This document shows positions 31,911-39,503 of a stretch of DNA of 40,733 bases, one piece after another. The stretch is from JAFGKM01 sp964403465 (lineage in GTDB: Bacteria > Ratteibacteria > UBA8468 > B48-G9 > JAFGKM01), in contig CAYOFY010000007.1 of NCBI GenBank assembly GCA_964403465.1, positions 1 to 40,733 on the forward strand. The letters are read 5' to 3'. Position 1 is the first letter of the stretch; every line of letters begins with the position of its first letter. Below the pieces are notes generated by a model. That model saw only the letters and a program-made list of their open reading frames with translations. It was not told the origin of the DNA and ran no database searches. A program made the position numbers and the translations under genes.

Positions 31911-32483
31911 ATGGCGGCTATAAGGGTGGTTGGGATTCTGGGTAGCCCGCGGAGGGGAGGCAACAGCGAGATTCTGCTTGACAGATGTTTGAATTGCGCC
32001 GTGAAAGCCGGAGCCAAATCTGAAAAATTTGTTCTCAACGAGATGAAATTCATGCCCTGTCAGGAATGCGCGATAATCAGGAAAGACGGCAGGTGTAAGA
32101 TAAGAGACGATATGCAGAAGATCTATCCTGCAATTGAACAGGCAGATGTTGTAATCGTTGCCTCCCCTGTTTTTTTCGGAAGCCTTTCGGCACAAACGAA
32201 GATGATGATAGACAGGTTTCAATGCCAGTGGCTGGGTCTGTATTTTTTCAAAACATACAGTATTGCGAAAAGGAAGAAAGGTGCCTTTCTTTGCGTGGAA
32301 GGGACTGACAGGAGAGATTTTTTTGACAATGCAAAAGCAATAATAAAGAACTTTTTTGTGACGATTGGCGCCTCGTACAAGTATGAACTTCTGTGCCCCC
32401 TGACAGATGAAAAGGGGGCGGTAGAAAATCACAAGGACTGCATGGAGAGGGCGGAGGAGATAGGAAGACTTATTGCCACATAG
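31911..32483 (+). CDS. Flavodoxin-fold FMN reductase, iron-sulfur-flavoprotein-like
   Basis: The 190-aa protein starts with the FMN-binding GILGSPRRGGNSE and has the NADPH-dependent FMN reductase pattern (ADVVIVASPVFFGSLSAQTKMMIDRF). A Cys motif C-x2-C-x8-C (MPCQECAIIRKDGRCKI) sits where Isf-type flavoproteins hold their 4Fe-4S cluster, but a fourth Cys is not obvious nearby, so the cluster is uncertain. Isf proteins move electrons from ferredoxin and reduce O2 and peroxide in anaerobes. It lies 2 bp after the Cys-rich gene and 15 bp before wrbA. Confidence 0.75.
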   Translation: MAAIRVVGILGSPRRGGNSEILLDRCLNCAVKAGAKSEKFVLNEMKFMPCQECAIIRKDGRCKIRDDMQKIYPAIEQADVVIVASPVFFGSLSAQTKMMIDRFQCQWLGLYFFKTYSIAKRKKGAFLCVEGTDRRDFFDNAKAIIKNFFVTIGASYKYELLCPLTDEKGAVENHKDCMERAEEIGRLIAT

Positions 32484-32498
32484 CCCCCGGAGGAAACA

Positions 32499-33116
32499 GT
32501 GAAGACGAAAGTGATGGTTCTTTATTACAGTATGTCTGGCAATACCTACAGGATGGCGCAGTCCATTGTTTCGGGGATTGAGAAAGAAGGGGGAATGGCT
32601 CTTCTCAGAACCGTCCCGGAACTTGTTCCCGGCGGGATTATTGAGAGTGATGAAAGGATAAGGAAGGCAAAGGAATTGCAGAAGGGCGTTTCTCTTGTGA
32701 AACTTGAGGAACTTGAGGAGATAGACGGCATCATAGTGGGAAGTCCGACAAGGTTCGGGAATATGTGTTCACAGCTGAGGAATTTTTTTGATACGACCGG
32801 AGGATTGTGGATGAAGGGTGCGCTGGTAAACAAACCGGCGGGTTTCTTCTGCTGCACGGCCACGATGCACGGGGGACAGGAGACGACGCTTATTTCAATG
32901 ATGTTCACGCTGATGCACCACGGGGCACTGATTGTCGGAGTCCCGTATTCCGTCAGAGAACTTGCAGAGTCAAAATCCGGTGGAACACCTTATGGTCCGA
33001 GCGCGGTGGTTGGCCCCGATGCGTCCAACCCGCCAACAGCAACGGATCTGAAGATAGCTGAGGAACTCGGGAAGAGGATAACGTTCATAGCAGGAAAACT
33101 GAAGGGAGAGAGATAA
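32499..33116 (+). CDS. wrbA: NAD(P)H:quinone oxidoreductase WrbA
   Basis: The 205-aa flavodoxin-like protein has VLYYSMSGNTYRMA (FMN phosphate loop) and DGIIVGSPTRFGNMCSQLRNFFDTTGGLW. The loop GFFCCTATMHGGQETTLISMM and the insert GGTPYGPSAVVGPD are standard for WrbA tetramers. WrbA reduces quinones by two electrons and avoids semiquinone radicals. It starts at GTG 32499 with GGAGG a few nt upstream, and its stop overlaps the next ATG by one base. This places it firmly in the oxidative-defence operon. Confidence 0.9.
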   Translation: MKTKVMVLYYSMSGNTYRMAQSIVSGIEKEGGMALLRTVPELVPGGIIESDERIRKAKELQKGVSLVKLEELEEIDGIIVGSPTRFGNMCSQLRNFFDTTGGLWMKGALVNKPAGFFCCTATMHGGQETTLISMMFTLMHHGALIVGVPYSVRELAESKSGGTPYGPSAVVGPDASNPPTATDLKIAEELGKRITFIAGKLKGER

Positions 33117-33352
33117 TGGAAAAGAAGGTTAAGGTTTATGCAACAGCTACCTGTCCGTATTGCAGGATGTTGAAGGATTTTCTTGACAGCAATAAAATTG
33201 CCTATGAAGATTTCAATGTGGGTACCGACCCTGCAAGAAGAGAAGAGATGATAGCCAGGTCGGGACAGATGGGTGTACCTGTGACGGAGATAGACGGGAA
33301 GATAATAATAGGATTTGACAGGGAAGCAATAAAGCAGGAACTGGGTATATAG
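33116..33352 (+). CDS. Glutaredoxin-like protein (NrdH/Uxx-star type)
   Basis: The 78-aa thioredoxin-fold protein has the active site ATCPYC (Cys13, Cys16), the cis-Pro motif MGVPVTEIDG and a C-terminal GFDREAIKQELGI. This short form lacks clear glutathione-binding residues and is usually reduced by thioredoxin reductase, which is encoded next. It would reduce disulfides or feed peroxidases. It overlaps the wrbA stop by one base. The interval to trxB is 33 bp. Confidence 0.85.
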   Translation: MEKKVKVYATATCPYCRMLKDFLDSNKIAYEDFNVGTDPARREEMIARSGQMGVPVTEIDGKIIIGFDREAIKQELGI

Positions 33353-33385
33353 CGGGGGACCGGTATTGCAGAATTTCAGCCCGGC

Positions 33386-34306
33386 ATGGAAAAAATGCGC
33401 GAATGCATAGTGATAGGAGGAGGACCCGCGGGGATAAGCGCGGGCATATACCTTGCCAGAAAGAAAATAGGTTTTTCCATAATTACGGAAAACGTGGGGG
33501 GGCAGACACTCTGGAGCGGGGATATTGAGAATTACGTAGGATACCAGTACATATCAGGCACGGAGCTTGCCGGAAAATTTCGTGCACATCTCCGAGACTT
33601 TTCCATGGATTTGAAGGAAGGCGAAAAAGTATACAGGGTGATGCATGACAGGGGAACTTTTACTGTTACATCTGACAGGGGTGAGTACAGGACGAAAACA
33701 GCAATAATTTGCACGGGCAGCAGAGCCAGGGAACTCAATATCCCCGGGGAAAAGGATTTCAGGAACAAGGGCGTGACTTACTGTGCAACGTGCGACGGGC
33801 CCTTGTTTGCCGGCAAGAACGTGGCAGTGATAGGAGGCGGCAATTCGGGGCTGGATGCGGCTCTGCAGATGGTCAGAATCGCAGGAAAAGTCTACCTGGT
33901 TGAACAGAAACAGAATCTTTCGGCCGACAGGACACTTGTTGAAAGAATTTTGCGGGAACGAACCTGCGAGATAATTACAAATGCATCGGTTGAAGAAATT
34001 TCAGGTGACAGGTTCGTTCGGGGCATAAGGATAAGGAACACCGTGGGTTCCAGGGCAGAAAGAATACTTAACGTTGAGGGAGTCCTGGTAGAGATAGGGG
34101 CGATACCGAACTCGGATCTTGTTGATGGAGTGGAAAAGAACGAAGCAGGGGAGATAGTTGTGGATTGTTCTGTAAAGACGTCAATACCCGGACTTTTTGC
34201 TGCAGGGGATGTTACCAACGTCTATAAGAAACAAATCATAATTGCATGCGGGGAAGGTGCAAAGGCGGCAATGGCCGTCTCGGAGTACCTTAATCTGCAT
34301 AAATGA
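33386..34306 (+). CDS. trxB: Thioredoxin-reductase-like flavoprotein with AhpF-type nucleotide motif
   Basis: The 306-aa protein has an FAD-binding GGGPAG (11-16), a redox CATC (Cys133, Cys136) and a C-terminal FAD motif GLFAAGDVTN. The pyridine-nucleotide site reads IGGGNSGLDAAL followed by VYLVEQKQNLSAD. NADPH-specific TrxB has GGGDSAxEEA followed by HRR. The present form resembles AhpF, which uses NADH, so NADH (or another donor) is more likely. It would reduce the adjacent glutaredoxin-like protein. No strong ribosome-binding site precedes this ATG; the internal ATG at 33395 is an alternative. The stop overlaps the ZIP gene (ATGA). Confidence 0.85.
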   Translation: MEKMRECIVIGGGPAGISAGIYLARKKIGFSIITENVGGQTLWSGDIENYVGYQYISGTELAGKFRAHLRDFSMDLKEGEKVYRVMHDRGTFTVTSDRGEYRTKTAIICTGSRARELNIPGEKDFRNKGVTYCATCDGPLFAGKNVAVIGGGNSGLDAALQMVRIAGKVYLVEQKQNLSADRTLVERILRERTCEIITNASVEEISGDRFVRGIRIRNTVGSRAERILNVEGVLVEIGAIPNSDLVDGVEKNEAGEIVVDCSVKTSIPGLFAAGDVTNVYKKQIIIACGEGAKAAMAVSEYLNLHK

Positions 34307-35118
34307 TAAACGATATAAGAAATCTTGACCCCATTCTCCTGTCATTTCTGGCAACCCTGTTTACATGGGCCGTAACGGCCCTGGGGGCTTCGCTGGTTTT
34401 CATTCAGAAACATCCTTCAAGAAAAGTTTTTGACTGCTCCCTCGGTTTTGCGGGCGGGGTTATGGTCGCAGCAAGTTTTTTTTCGCTCCTTCTTCCGGCT
34501 ATGGAATTCGCAGGGCAAAACTCTTTTCCGCCCGTATGGTTCACAGTTTCCGCAGGGTTCGTTCTGGGATGTCTTTTCCTGTATGTCCTTGACAGGCTTA
34601 TTCCTCACCTGCATCCAAACATGGAGTTCAAGGACAGGGAGGGACGGAGAACTGAAATATCCCTTTCATATCTTATTGTCCTTGCCATAACGCTTCACAA
34701 TATACCCGAAGGACTTGCCGTGGGAGTGGCTTTTGGTTCGTTGAAATTTCCTTCAATGGGTGTAACCTTCATTTCGGCGGTTTCTCTCGCTTTTGCCATA
34801 GGTCTGCAGAATTTCCCTGAGGGTATGGCGGTTTCCATCCCATTGAAAGGGACCGGTATCAGCAGAAACAGGGCGTTCTTTTACGGCCAGCTTTCAGGTA
34901 TGGTTGAACCGCTTGCCGGAGTTATGGGTGCTGTGGCCGTAACCTTGCTCAAGCCGCTCCTGCCGTATGCGCTTGCTTTTGCGGCCGGAGCGATGATATA
35001 TGTTGTGGTGGAAGAGGTTGTTCCGGAAACGCAGAGAGCAGGAAATACTGATCTTGCAACATTGAGTTTCCTCGCGGGGTTTGTTGTGATGATGATACTG
35101 GACATAGCATTTGCCTGA
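34303..35118 (+). CDS. ZIP-family metal transporter
   Basis: The 271-aa membrane protein has about eight helices. The two metal-binding helices are visible as ITLHNIPEGLAVGVAFG (helix IV) and AIGLQNFPEGMAVSIPL (helix V), with the conserved HNxPEG and xNxPEG pairs. Its similarity is to the GufA branch, which carries zinc and other divalent metals into the cytoplasm. Its position inside a PerR-linked operon suggests metal supply or Mn/Fe/Zn balance during oxidative stress. It overlaps trxB by 4 nt, and its last base is the first of an in-frame ATG at 35118. Confidence 0.85.
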   Translation: MINDIRNLDPILLSFLATLFTWAVTALGASLVFIQKHPSRKVFDCSLGFAGGVMVAASFFSLLLPAMEFAGQNSFPPVWFTVSAGFVLGCLFLYVLDRLIPHLHPNMEFKDREGRRTEISLSYLIVLAITLHNIPEGLAVGVAFGSLKFPSMGVTFISAVSLAFAIGLQNFPEGMAVSIPLKGTGISRNRAFFYGQLSGMVEPLAGVMGAVAVTLLKPLLPYALAFAAGAMIYVVVEEVVPETQRAGNTDLATLSFLAGFVVMMILDIAFA

Positions 35119-35135
35119 TGGAAAGAGGAGGTAAT

Positions 35136-35639
35136 ATGAAAAAAATTATGGAATTTGCGCTCGATTTTGAAAGAAGGGGAACATCACTTTATCTTGAACT
35201 TGCATCCAGAGTTGAAAACTATCTGAGCAAGAAGCTTTTTTATACGCTTGCGGTCCAGGAGATAGACCATGCCAGGAGGATAGACGAATTTTACGCAGGA
35301 ATCCGCGGAAAGGAATCTCCGGATAAGTACAAAAGTCTTGAACCGGTTGAAAAGGAGATGAAAACTTTCTTTGAACATGTCAGGGGTGAAAGACCGGCAC
35401 ATGAAAGCAACCTGTCAGTCTACGAAACGGCAATGGAACTGGAAAGGGAAGGTTACAGGGCATATGAAAAATTTTATGAAGAAACAAGAGAGGCCGATGA
35501 GAAGCAACTTCTGAATTTTCTGCTTGGCGAAGAAAGAAAGCATATTGAGGCCATCACAAATATTTACTCATATCTCTCAGGTACGGGGGATTGGTTTGAG
35601 CAGGAGGAAAGCAGGGTGTGGAACTGGATGAATATATAA
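35136..35639 (+). CDS. Rubrerythrin-like diiron protein without rubredoxin domain
   Basis: The protein has 167 aa from the ATG at 35136, which has AGGAGGT 5 nt upstream; the ATG at 35118 lies before that site and is not used. The four-helix bundle shows E-x-x-R/E-H patterns in ALDFERRGTSLYLELA, AVQEIDHARRID, AMELEREGYRAYEKF and LGEERKHIEAI, typical of COG1633-type erythrins. It lacks the C-terminal rubredoxin CxxC knuckles, so electrons must come from a separate rubredoxin. A peroxide-reducing or ferroxidase role fits its neighbours. Its 3' end overlaps the korA start by 22 nt if GTG 35618 is used. Confidence 0.8.
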   Translation: MKKIMEFALDFERRGTSLYLELASRVENYLSKKLFYTLAVQEIDHARRIDEFYAGIRGKESPDKYKSLEPVEKEMKTFFEHVRGERPAHESNLSVYETAMELEREGYRAYEKFYEETREADEKQLLNFLLGEERKHIEAITNIYSYLSGTGDWFEQEESRVWNWMNI

Positions 35640-37315
35640 TGGATATATCAATACTGATAACGGGACAGGCAGGGCAGGGGATACAGACGGTGGAAAAGGT
35701 TCTTGCAGATATTCTTGCGGGGGAGGGATACAATATCTTTGCGACCAAGGAGTACATGAGCAGGGTCAGGGGTGGTGCAAATTCCACGCAGATAATAATT
35801 TCAACGGAGAGGGTGCGGGCATGCAGGGAAAAGATAGACATATTGCTTGTTCTGGACGAAAATTCTGTTAAGAGGGTATCAGGGAGGATAGAAAATAACA
35901 CAATTGTTATTGGCGAATTCCGGGAAGAACCTGGAGGGATCGCTGAGAGAGTCGGATTGACCGCGATAGCGAAGGAGATAGGCAATCCGGTTTTTGCAAA
36001 TACCGTGGCATCAGGGATACTTCTCTCACTGCTGGGTATTGCCAGGCACATACCCGAAGAGTATGTCAGCAGGGTCTTTGGACGGAAAGGCGCTGAGATT
36101 GTTGAGAAAAACATGAAGGCACTTGAGAAAGGTTACGAGAACGGAGAAAGGATACTCAAGAAAAATACCATTGCTGTCGCCAGTCCCGGAAGGAAGAAAA
36201 GCGGAGAGATATTTGTCAGCGGTACCGAATCCGTCGGGCTTGGCGCTATCGCAGGGGGGTGCAACTTTGTTGCATCCTATCCGATGTCCCCCTCAACGGG
36301 AGTTCTGACCTTTCTGGCAGGCAAGCAGAAAGAGTATGGAATAGTCGTGGAGCAGGTGGAGGATGAAATATCGGCAGTGAATATGGTTCTCGGCGCATGG
36401 TATGCCGGTGCAAGGGGTATGGTTACAACCGCAGGCGGAGGTTTTGCCCTTATGGAAGAAGGCGTGAGTCTTGCAGGAATGACGGAGACGCCGATAGTCA
36501 TTCATATCGGGCAGAGACCTGCTCCCGCAACGGGCCTGCCGACCAGGACGGAACAGGCAGACCTCAACCTTGCCCTTTATGCCGGACACGGGGAATTTCC
36601 GAGGATAATCTACGCGCCAGGAAAGATAGAAGATGCGTTCTTCTTGACACAGAAGGCATTTAACCTTGCCGACAGGTACCAGATACCGGTATTTGTCCTG
36701 ACTGACCAGTATTTCCTGGATTCCTGCTATAACCTGCCGGATTTCACGGGAGAAAGGGTGAATAATGAAAGGTATGTGACGGAAACAAAATCAGGATATA
36801 AAAGGTATGCGTTTACCGAAAACGGAATATCACCGCGCGGCATACCGGGTTTTGGCGAGGGATTTGTGCGCGTTGACAGCGACGAGCATGATGAGGACGG
36901 TTATATAACCGAGGATATGCTCACGAGAAAGAAAATGGTTGAAAAACGATGGAGAAAACTTTCACTGATAGAGGAGGAAAACGTGGCGCCAGAGTTCTGC
37001 GGCAACAGGGATTATGAGAAACTTGTGATTGGCTGGGGCTCAACCTACCATGCGATAAGAGAAGCACTGGATAAAGTTGAGGACAAGAAAGTGGGATTCC
37101 TGCACTTCAAACAGGTTTATCCCCTGAACCAGGTGATCAGAGACTATCTTTCCAAAGCAAGGAAGACCGTGGTCGTTGAGAACAACTACAGAGGGCAGTT
37201 CGCCAATCTTATCAGGCTTGAAACCGGTTACGAGACGAAGAACAGGATAAACAAGTACGATGGTCTGGCTTTTACCGTGGAAGATGTTGCTGAGGAAATT
37301 GCTCGTTCGCTGTAA
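35618..37315 (+). CDS. korA: 2-Oxoacid:ferredoxin oxidoreductase, fused gamma-alpha subunit
   Basis: The 565-aa protein starts with the gamma domain (MDISILITGQAGQGIQTVEK, GYNIFATKEYMSRVRGGANS; about 8-185). The alpha domain follows (about 195-565: FVSGTESVGLGAIAGGCNF, EQVEDEISAVNMVLGAWYAGARG, TPIVIHIGQRPAPATGLPTRTEQADL, VGFLHFKQVYPLN). With KorB it oxidises a 2-oxoacid (2-oxoglutarate, pyruvate or branched) to the acyl-CoA and reduces ferredoxin. GTG 35618 has AGGAGG 10 nt upstream, while ATG 35639 gives the usual N terminus; both are possible. There is no separate ferredoxin-like delta subunit. Confidence 0.85.
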   Translation: MELDEYIMDISILITGQAGQGIQTVEKVLADILAGEGYNIFATKEYMSRVRGGANSTQIIISTERVRACREKIDILLVLDENSVKRVSGRIENNTIVIGEFREEPGGIAERVGLTAIAKEIGNPVFANTVASGILLSLLGIARHIPEEYVSRVFGRKGAEIVEKNMKALEKGYENGERILKKNTIAVASPGRKKSGEIFVSGTESVGLGAIAGGCNFVASYPMSPSTGVLTFLAGKQKEYGIVVEQVEDEISAVNMVLGAWYAGARGMVTTAGGGFALMEEGVSLAGMTETPIVIHIGQRPAPATGLPTRTEQADLNLALYAGHGEFPRIIYAPGKIEDAFFLTQKAFNLADRYQIPVFVLTDQYFLDSCYNLPDFTGERVNNERYVTETKSGYKRYAFTENGISPRGIPGFGEGFVRVDSDEHDEDGYITEDMLTRKKMVEKRWRKLSLIEEENVAPEFCGNRDYEKLVIGWGSTYHAIREALDKVEDKKVGFLHFKQVYPLNQVIRDYLSKARKTVVVENNYRGQFANLIRLETGYETKNRINKYDGLAFTVEDVAEEIARSL

Positions 37316-37327
37316 GGAGGATGGATA

Positions 37328-38077
37328 ATGGAAGATACTGGGAAACATGATATCGCATGGTGTCCCGGCTGCGGGAATTTTGCAATAATGAATGTTATGA
37401 AAAAGGTGATAACCGAGATGGGCCTTGACAGAAGAAACCTTGTTTTTGTTTCGGGCATCGGGCAGGCGGCCAAGGCGCCTCAGTATATTGACGTGCACTA
37501 TTTCAATGGTCTGCACGGCAGGGCGCTGCCTGCGGCCGTGGGCATAAAGATGGCGAATCCGGCTCTCACGGTGATCGTAGAAAGCGGCGACGGCTGCATG
37601 TACGGAGAGGGAGGTAATCATTTCATTCACGCGATAAGGAGAAACATTGATATCACCGCGATAATACATAACAACATGGTCTACGGTTTAACCAAGGGCC
37701 AGGCATCCCCCACGAGCCTGAAAGGCTTTAAGACACCGCTGCAGATAGACGGGGTTGTTCTGGAACCATTCAACCCTCTCAGTGTTGCCATTGCGCTGAA
37801 TGCTTCGTTTGTTGCAAGGGCGTTTGCCGGCGATTCCGAAAAGACAGAGGAGATAATAAAGGCAGCGATATCCCATAAGGGATTCTCAGTGGTTGATATC
37901 CTGCAGCCATGCGTGACCTTCAACAAACTGAATACCTACCAGTGGTTCAGGGAAAACACATATTACCTCGAAGATACCCATCCTGCCTGGGACAGGTCAT
38001 CAGCGTTCACCCGCTCCCTGGAATCCGCCAGACTACCCCTCGGCATATTCTATATAAGTTCAACACCCCTGGAATGA
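37328..38077 (+). CDS. korB: 2-Oxoacid:ferredoxin oxidoreductase, beta (TPP) subunit
   Basis: The 249-aa protein binds thiamine diphosphate through GDGCMYGEGGNH (GDG at 87-89) and the paired Asn in IIHNNMVYG (115-116). WCPGCGNF (11-18, Cys12 and Cys15) supplies ligands for the 4Fe-4S cluster. LTKGQASPTS is the substrate-side signature of the KorB/VorB group. It lies 12 bp after korA with AGGAGG before the ATG. It makes reduced ferredoxin, which could power rubredoxin and the reductases encoded upstream. Confidence 0.9.
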   Translation: MEDTGKHDIAWCPGCGNFAIMNVMKKVITEMGLDRRNLVFVSGIGQAAKAPQYIDVHYFNGLHGRALPAAVGIKMANPALTVIVESGDGCMYGEGGNHFIHAIRRNIDITAIIHNNMVYGLTKGQASPTSLKGFKTPLQIDGVVLEPFNPLSVAIALNASFVARAFAGDSEKTEEIIKAAISHKGFSVVDILQPCVTFNKLNTYQWFRENTYYLEDTHPAWDRSSAFTRSLESARLPLGIFYISSTPLE

Positions 38078-38100
38078 AGATAAGCCCTGGAAAAAATACT

Positions 38101-38129
38101 TTGATTTTTAGGAAATAGAATGCTAAAAT
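38101..38129 (+). promoter_or_regulatory. mgtE promoter, probably leaderless transcription
   Basis: TTGATT (38101-38106) and TAAAAT (38124-38129) are 17 bp apart. The -10 box ends 7 nt before the ATG at 38137, so transcription would start at or next to the A of the start codon. No Shine-Dalgarno sequence is present. Confidence 0.55.
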
Positions 38130-38136
38130 TTCCGCC

Positions 38137-39480
38137 ATGCTCAGGGAATTATTGAAACCCGAGATTAAAGAACTTCTTGCATCAAAGGATTGGCGTATCC
38201 TAAAGGAAATTCTTTCGGAATGGGCTGCCCAGGATATAGTTGACCTGCTTGACAGCATTGATGCAACGGATAGAGTGATTGTCTTCCGCATCCTGCCGAG
38301 GGACCTCGCCGCAGATGTTTTCAGCGAACTCAAGTCAAGCCAGCAGAGATCTCTCTTGCGCCAGATGAGCAACGAGCATATAAGAGAGATTTTTATGGGG
38401 CTTACGCCCGATGACAGAACGGATGTCTTTGAAGAACTTCCTGCAAGGGTTACCAAACGCCTGCTTAATCTGCTGCCCCCGGAGGAGCGGAAGGAGGCGA
38501 TGCAGTTGCTGGGTTACCCGGAAGACAGCGTTGGAAGGTTGATGACCCCGGATTTTGTGGCAATACGTCCCTCCTGGACCGTGGCACAGGCTCTGGAGAG
38601 TATAAGAAAATTCGGCAGGGATGCCGAGACGGTCAATATAGTTTTTGTCGTTGATGAAAAATGGCATCTTCTTGACGATATTACCCTCAGAAAGTTAATC
38701 CTTTCTGACCCTTCTGAGAAGGTTGAAAATCTGATGAATCGGGAATACTATTCAATAGCTGCTTCTCTTGACCAGGAAGATGCGGTCAAGATGATGAAGA
38801 AATATAATCTCATTGTTTTGCCTGTCGTAGATTCGCAGAATGTACTGCTTGGTGTTATTACGGTGGACGATGTCATTGACGTGTACGAAGACGAGGTTAC
38901 GGAGGATATACACAAGGGAGCCAGCGTTATTCCTTTCGAGGTTAATTACACTACGGCATCTGTATCGTCCTTATTTAGAAAGAGGATTATCTGGTTATCC
39001 ATTCTTGCAATGGCGGGATTTGTTTCGGGCAACGTTATTTCCGCATTTGAAGAAACGCTTGGAACGGTTATCATCCTCGCTTTCTTTATACCAGTCCTTC
39101 TGGGCACAGGAGGCAATACCGGCACACAATCTGCTACGCTTATCATCCGGGCCCTCGTAACAGGGGACCTTACTCCGAAAAAGTGGTTTAATGTTGTCAA
39201 AAAAGAATTGCTGGTCGGTCTTTTTCTCGGATTTTCCCTGGGCTGCGTCCTCTATATGTGGAGCTATGCATGGAAAGGGGAGCGGCTGGTAAGTGTTGTA
39301 ATAGGCCTTTCAGCCATCGGTATCATAGTGTGGGCTAATCTGCTCGGCAGTTTACTGCCCATAATCTTGCGAAAAATGCACCTTGACCCTGCCATAGTAA
39401 GCAGTCCGCTTATTTCAACCATAATGGACACTTCGGGATTGTTCATCTATTTCTCAATAGCGATGGCGGTACTCTTCTGA
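38137..39480 (+). CDS. mgtE: MgtE-type Mg2+ channel
   Basis: The 447-aa protein has an N-terminal MgtE superhelical domain (about 1-130, ARVTKRLLNLLPPEERKEAMQLLGYPEDSVGRLM). Tandem CBS domains follow (about 131-255), with FVVDEKWHLLDDI in the first and LPVVDSQNVLLGVITVDDVIDVYEDE in the second. The C-terminal five-helix pore is about 280-447 (GTGGNTGTQSATLIIRAL, VWANLLGSLLPIILRK). The acidic CBS linkers sense intracellular Mg2+ and gate the channel. CorA at 21295 is a second Mg2+ route. It has no ribosome-binding site; expression depends on the promoter directly abutting the ATG. Confidence 0.9.
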   Translation: MLRELLKPEIKELLASKDWRILKEILSEWAAQDIVDLLDSIDATDRVIVFRILPRDLAADVFSELKSSQQRSLLRQMSNEHIREIFMGLTPDDRTDVFEELPARVTKRLLNLLPPEERKEAMQLLGYPEDSVGRLMTPDFVAIRPSWTVAQALESIRKFGRDAETVNIVFVVDEKWHLLDDITLRKLILSDPSEKVENLMNREYYSIAASLDQEDAVKMMKKYNLIVLPVVDSQNVLLGVITVDDVIDVYEDEVTEDIHKGASVIPFEVNYTTASVSSLFRKRIIWLSILAMAGFVSGNVISAFEETLGTVIILAFFIPVLLGTGGNTGTQSATLIIRALVTGDLTPKKWFNVVKKELLVGLFLGFSLGCVLYMWSYAWKGERLVSVVIGLSAIGIIVWANLLGSLLPIILRKMHLDPAIVSSPLISTIMDTSGLFIYFSIAMAVLF

Positions 39481-39503
39481 AAGGCCTGCCGTATGCATAT
39501 TAA

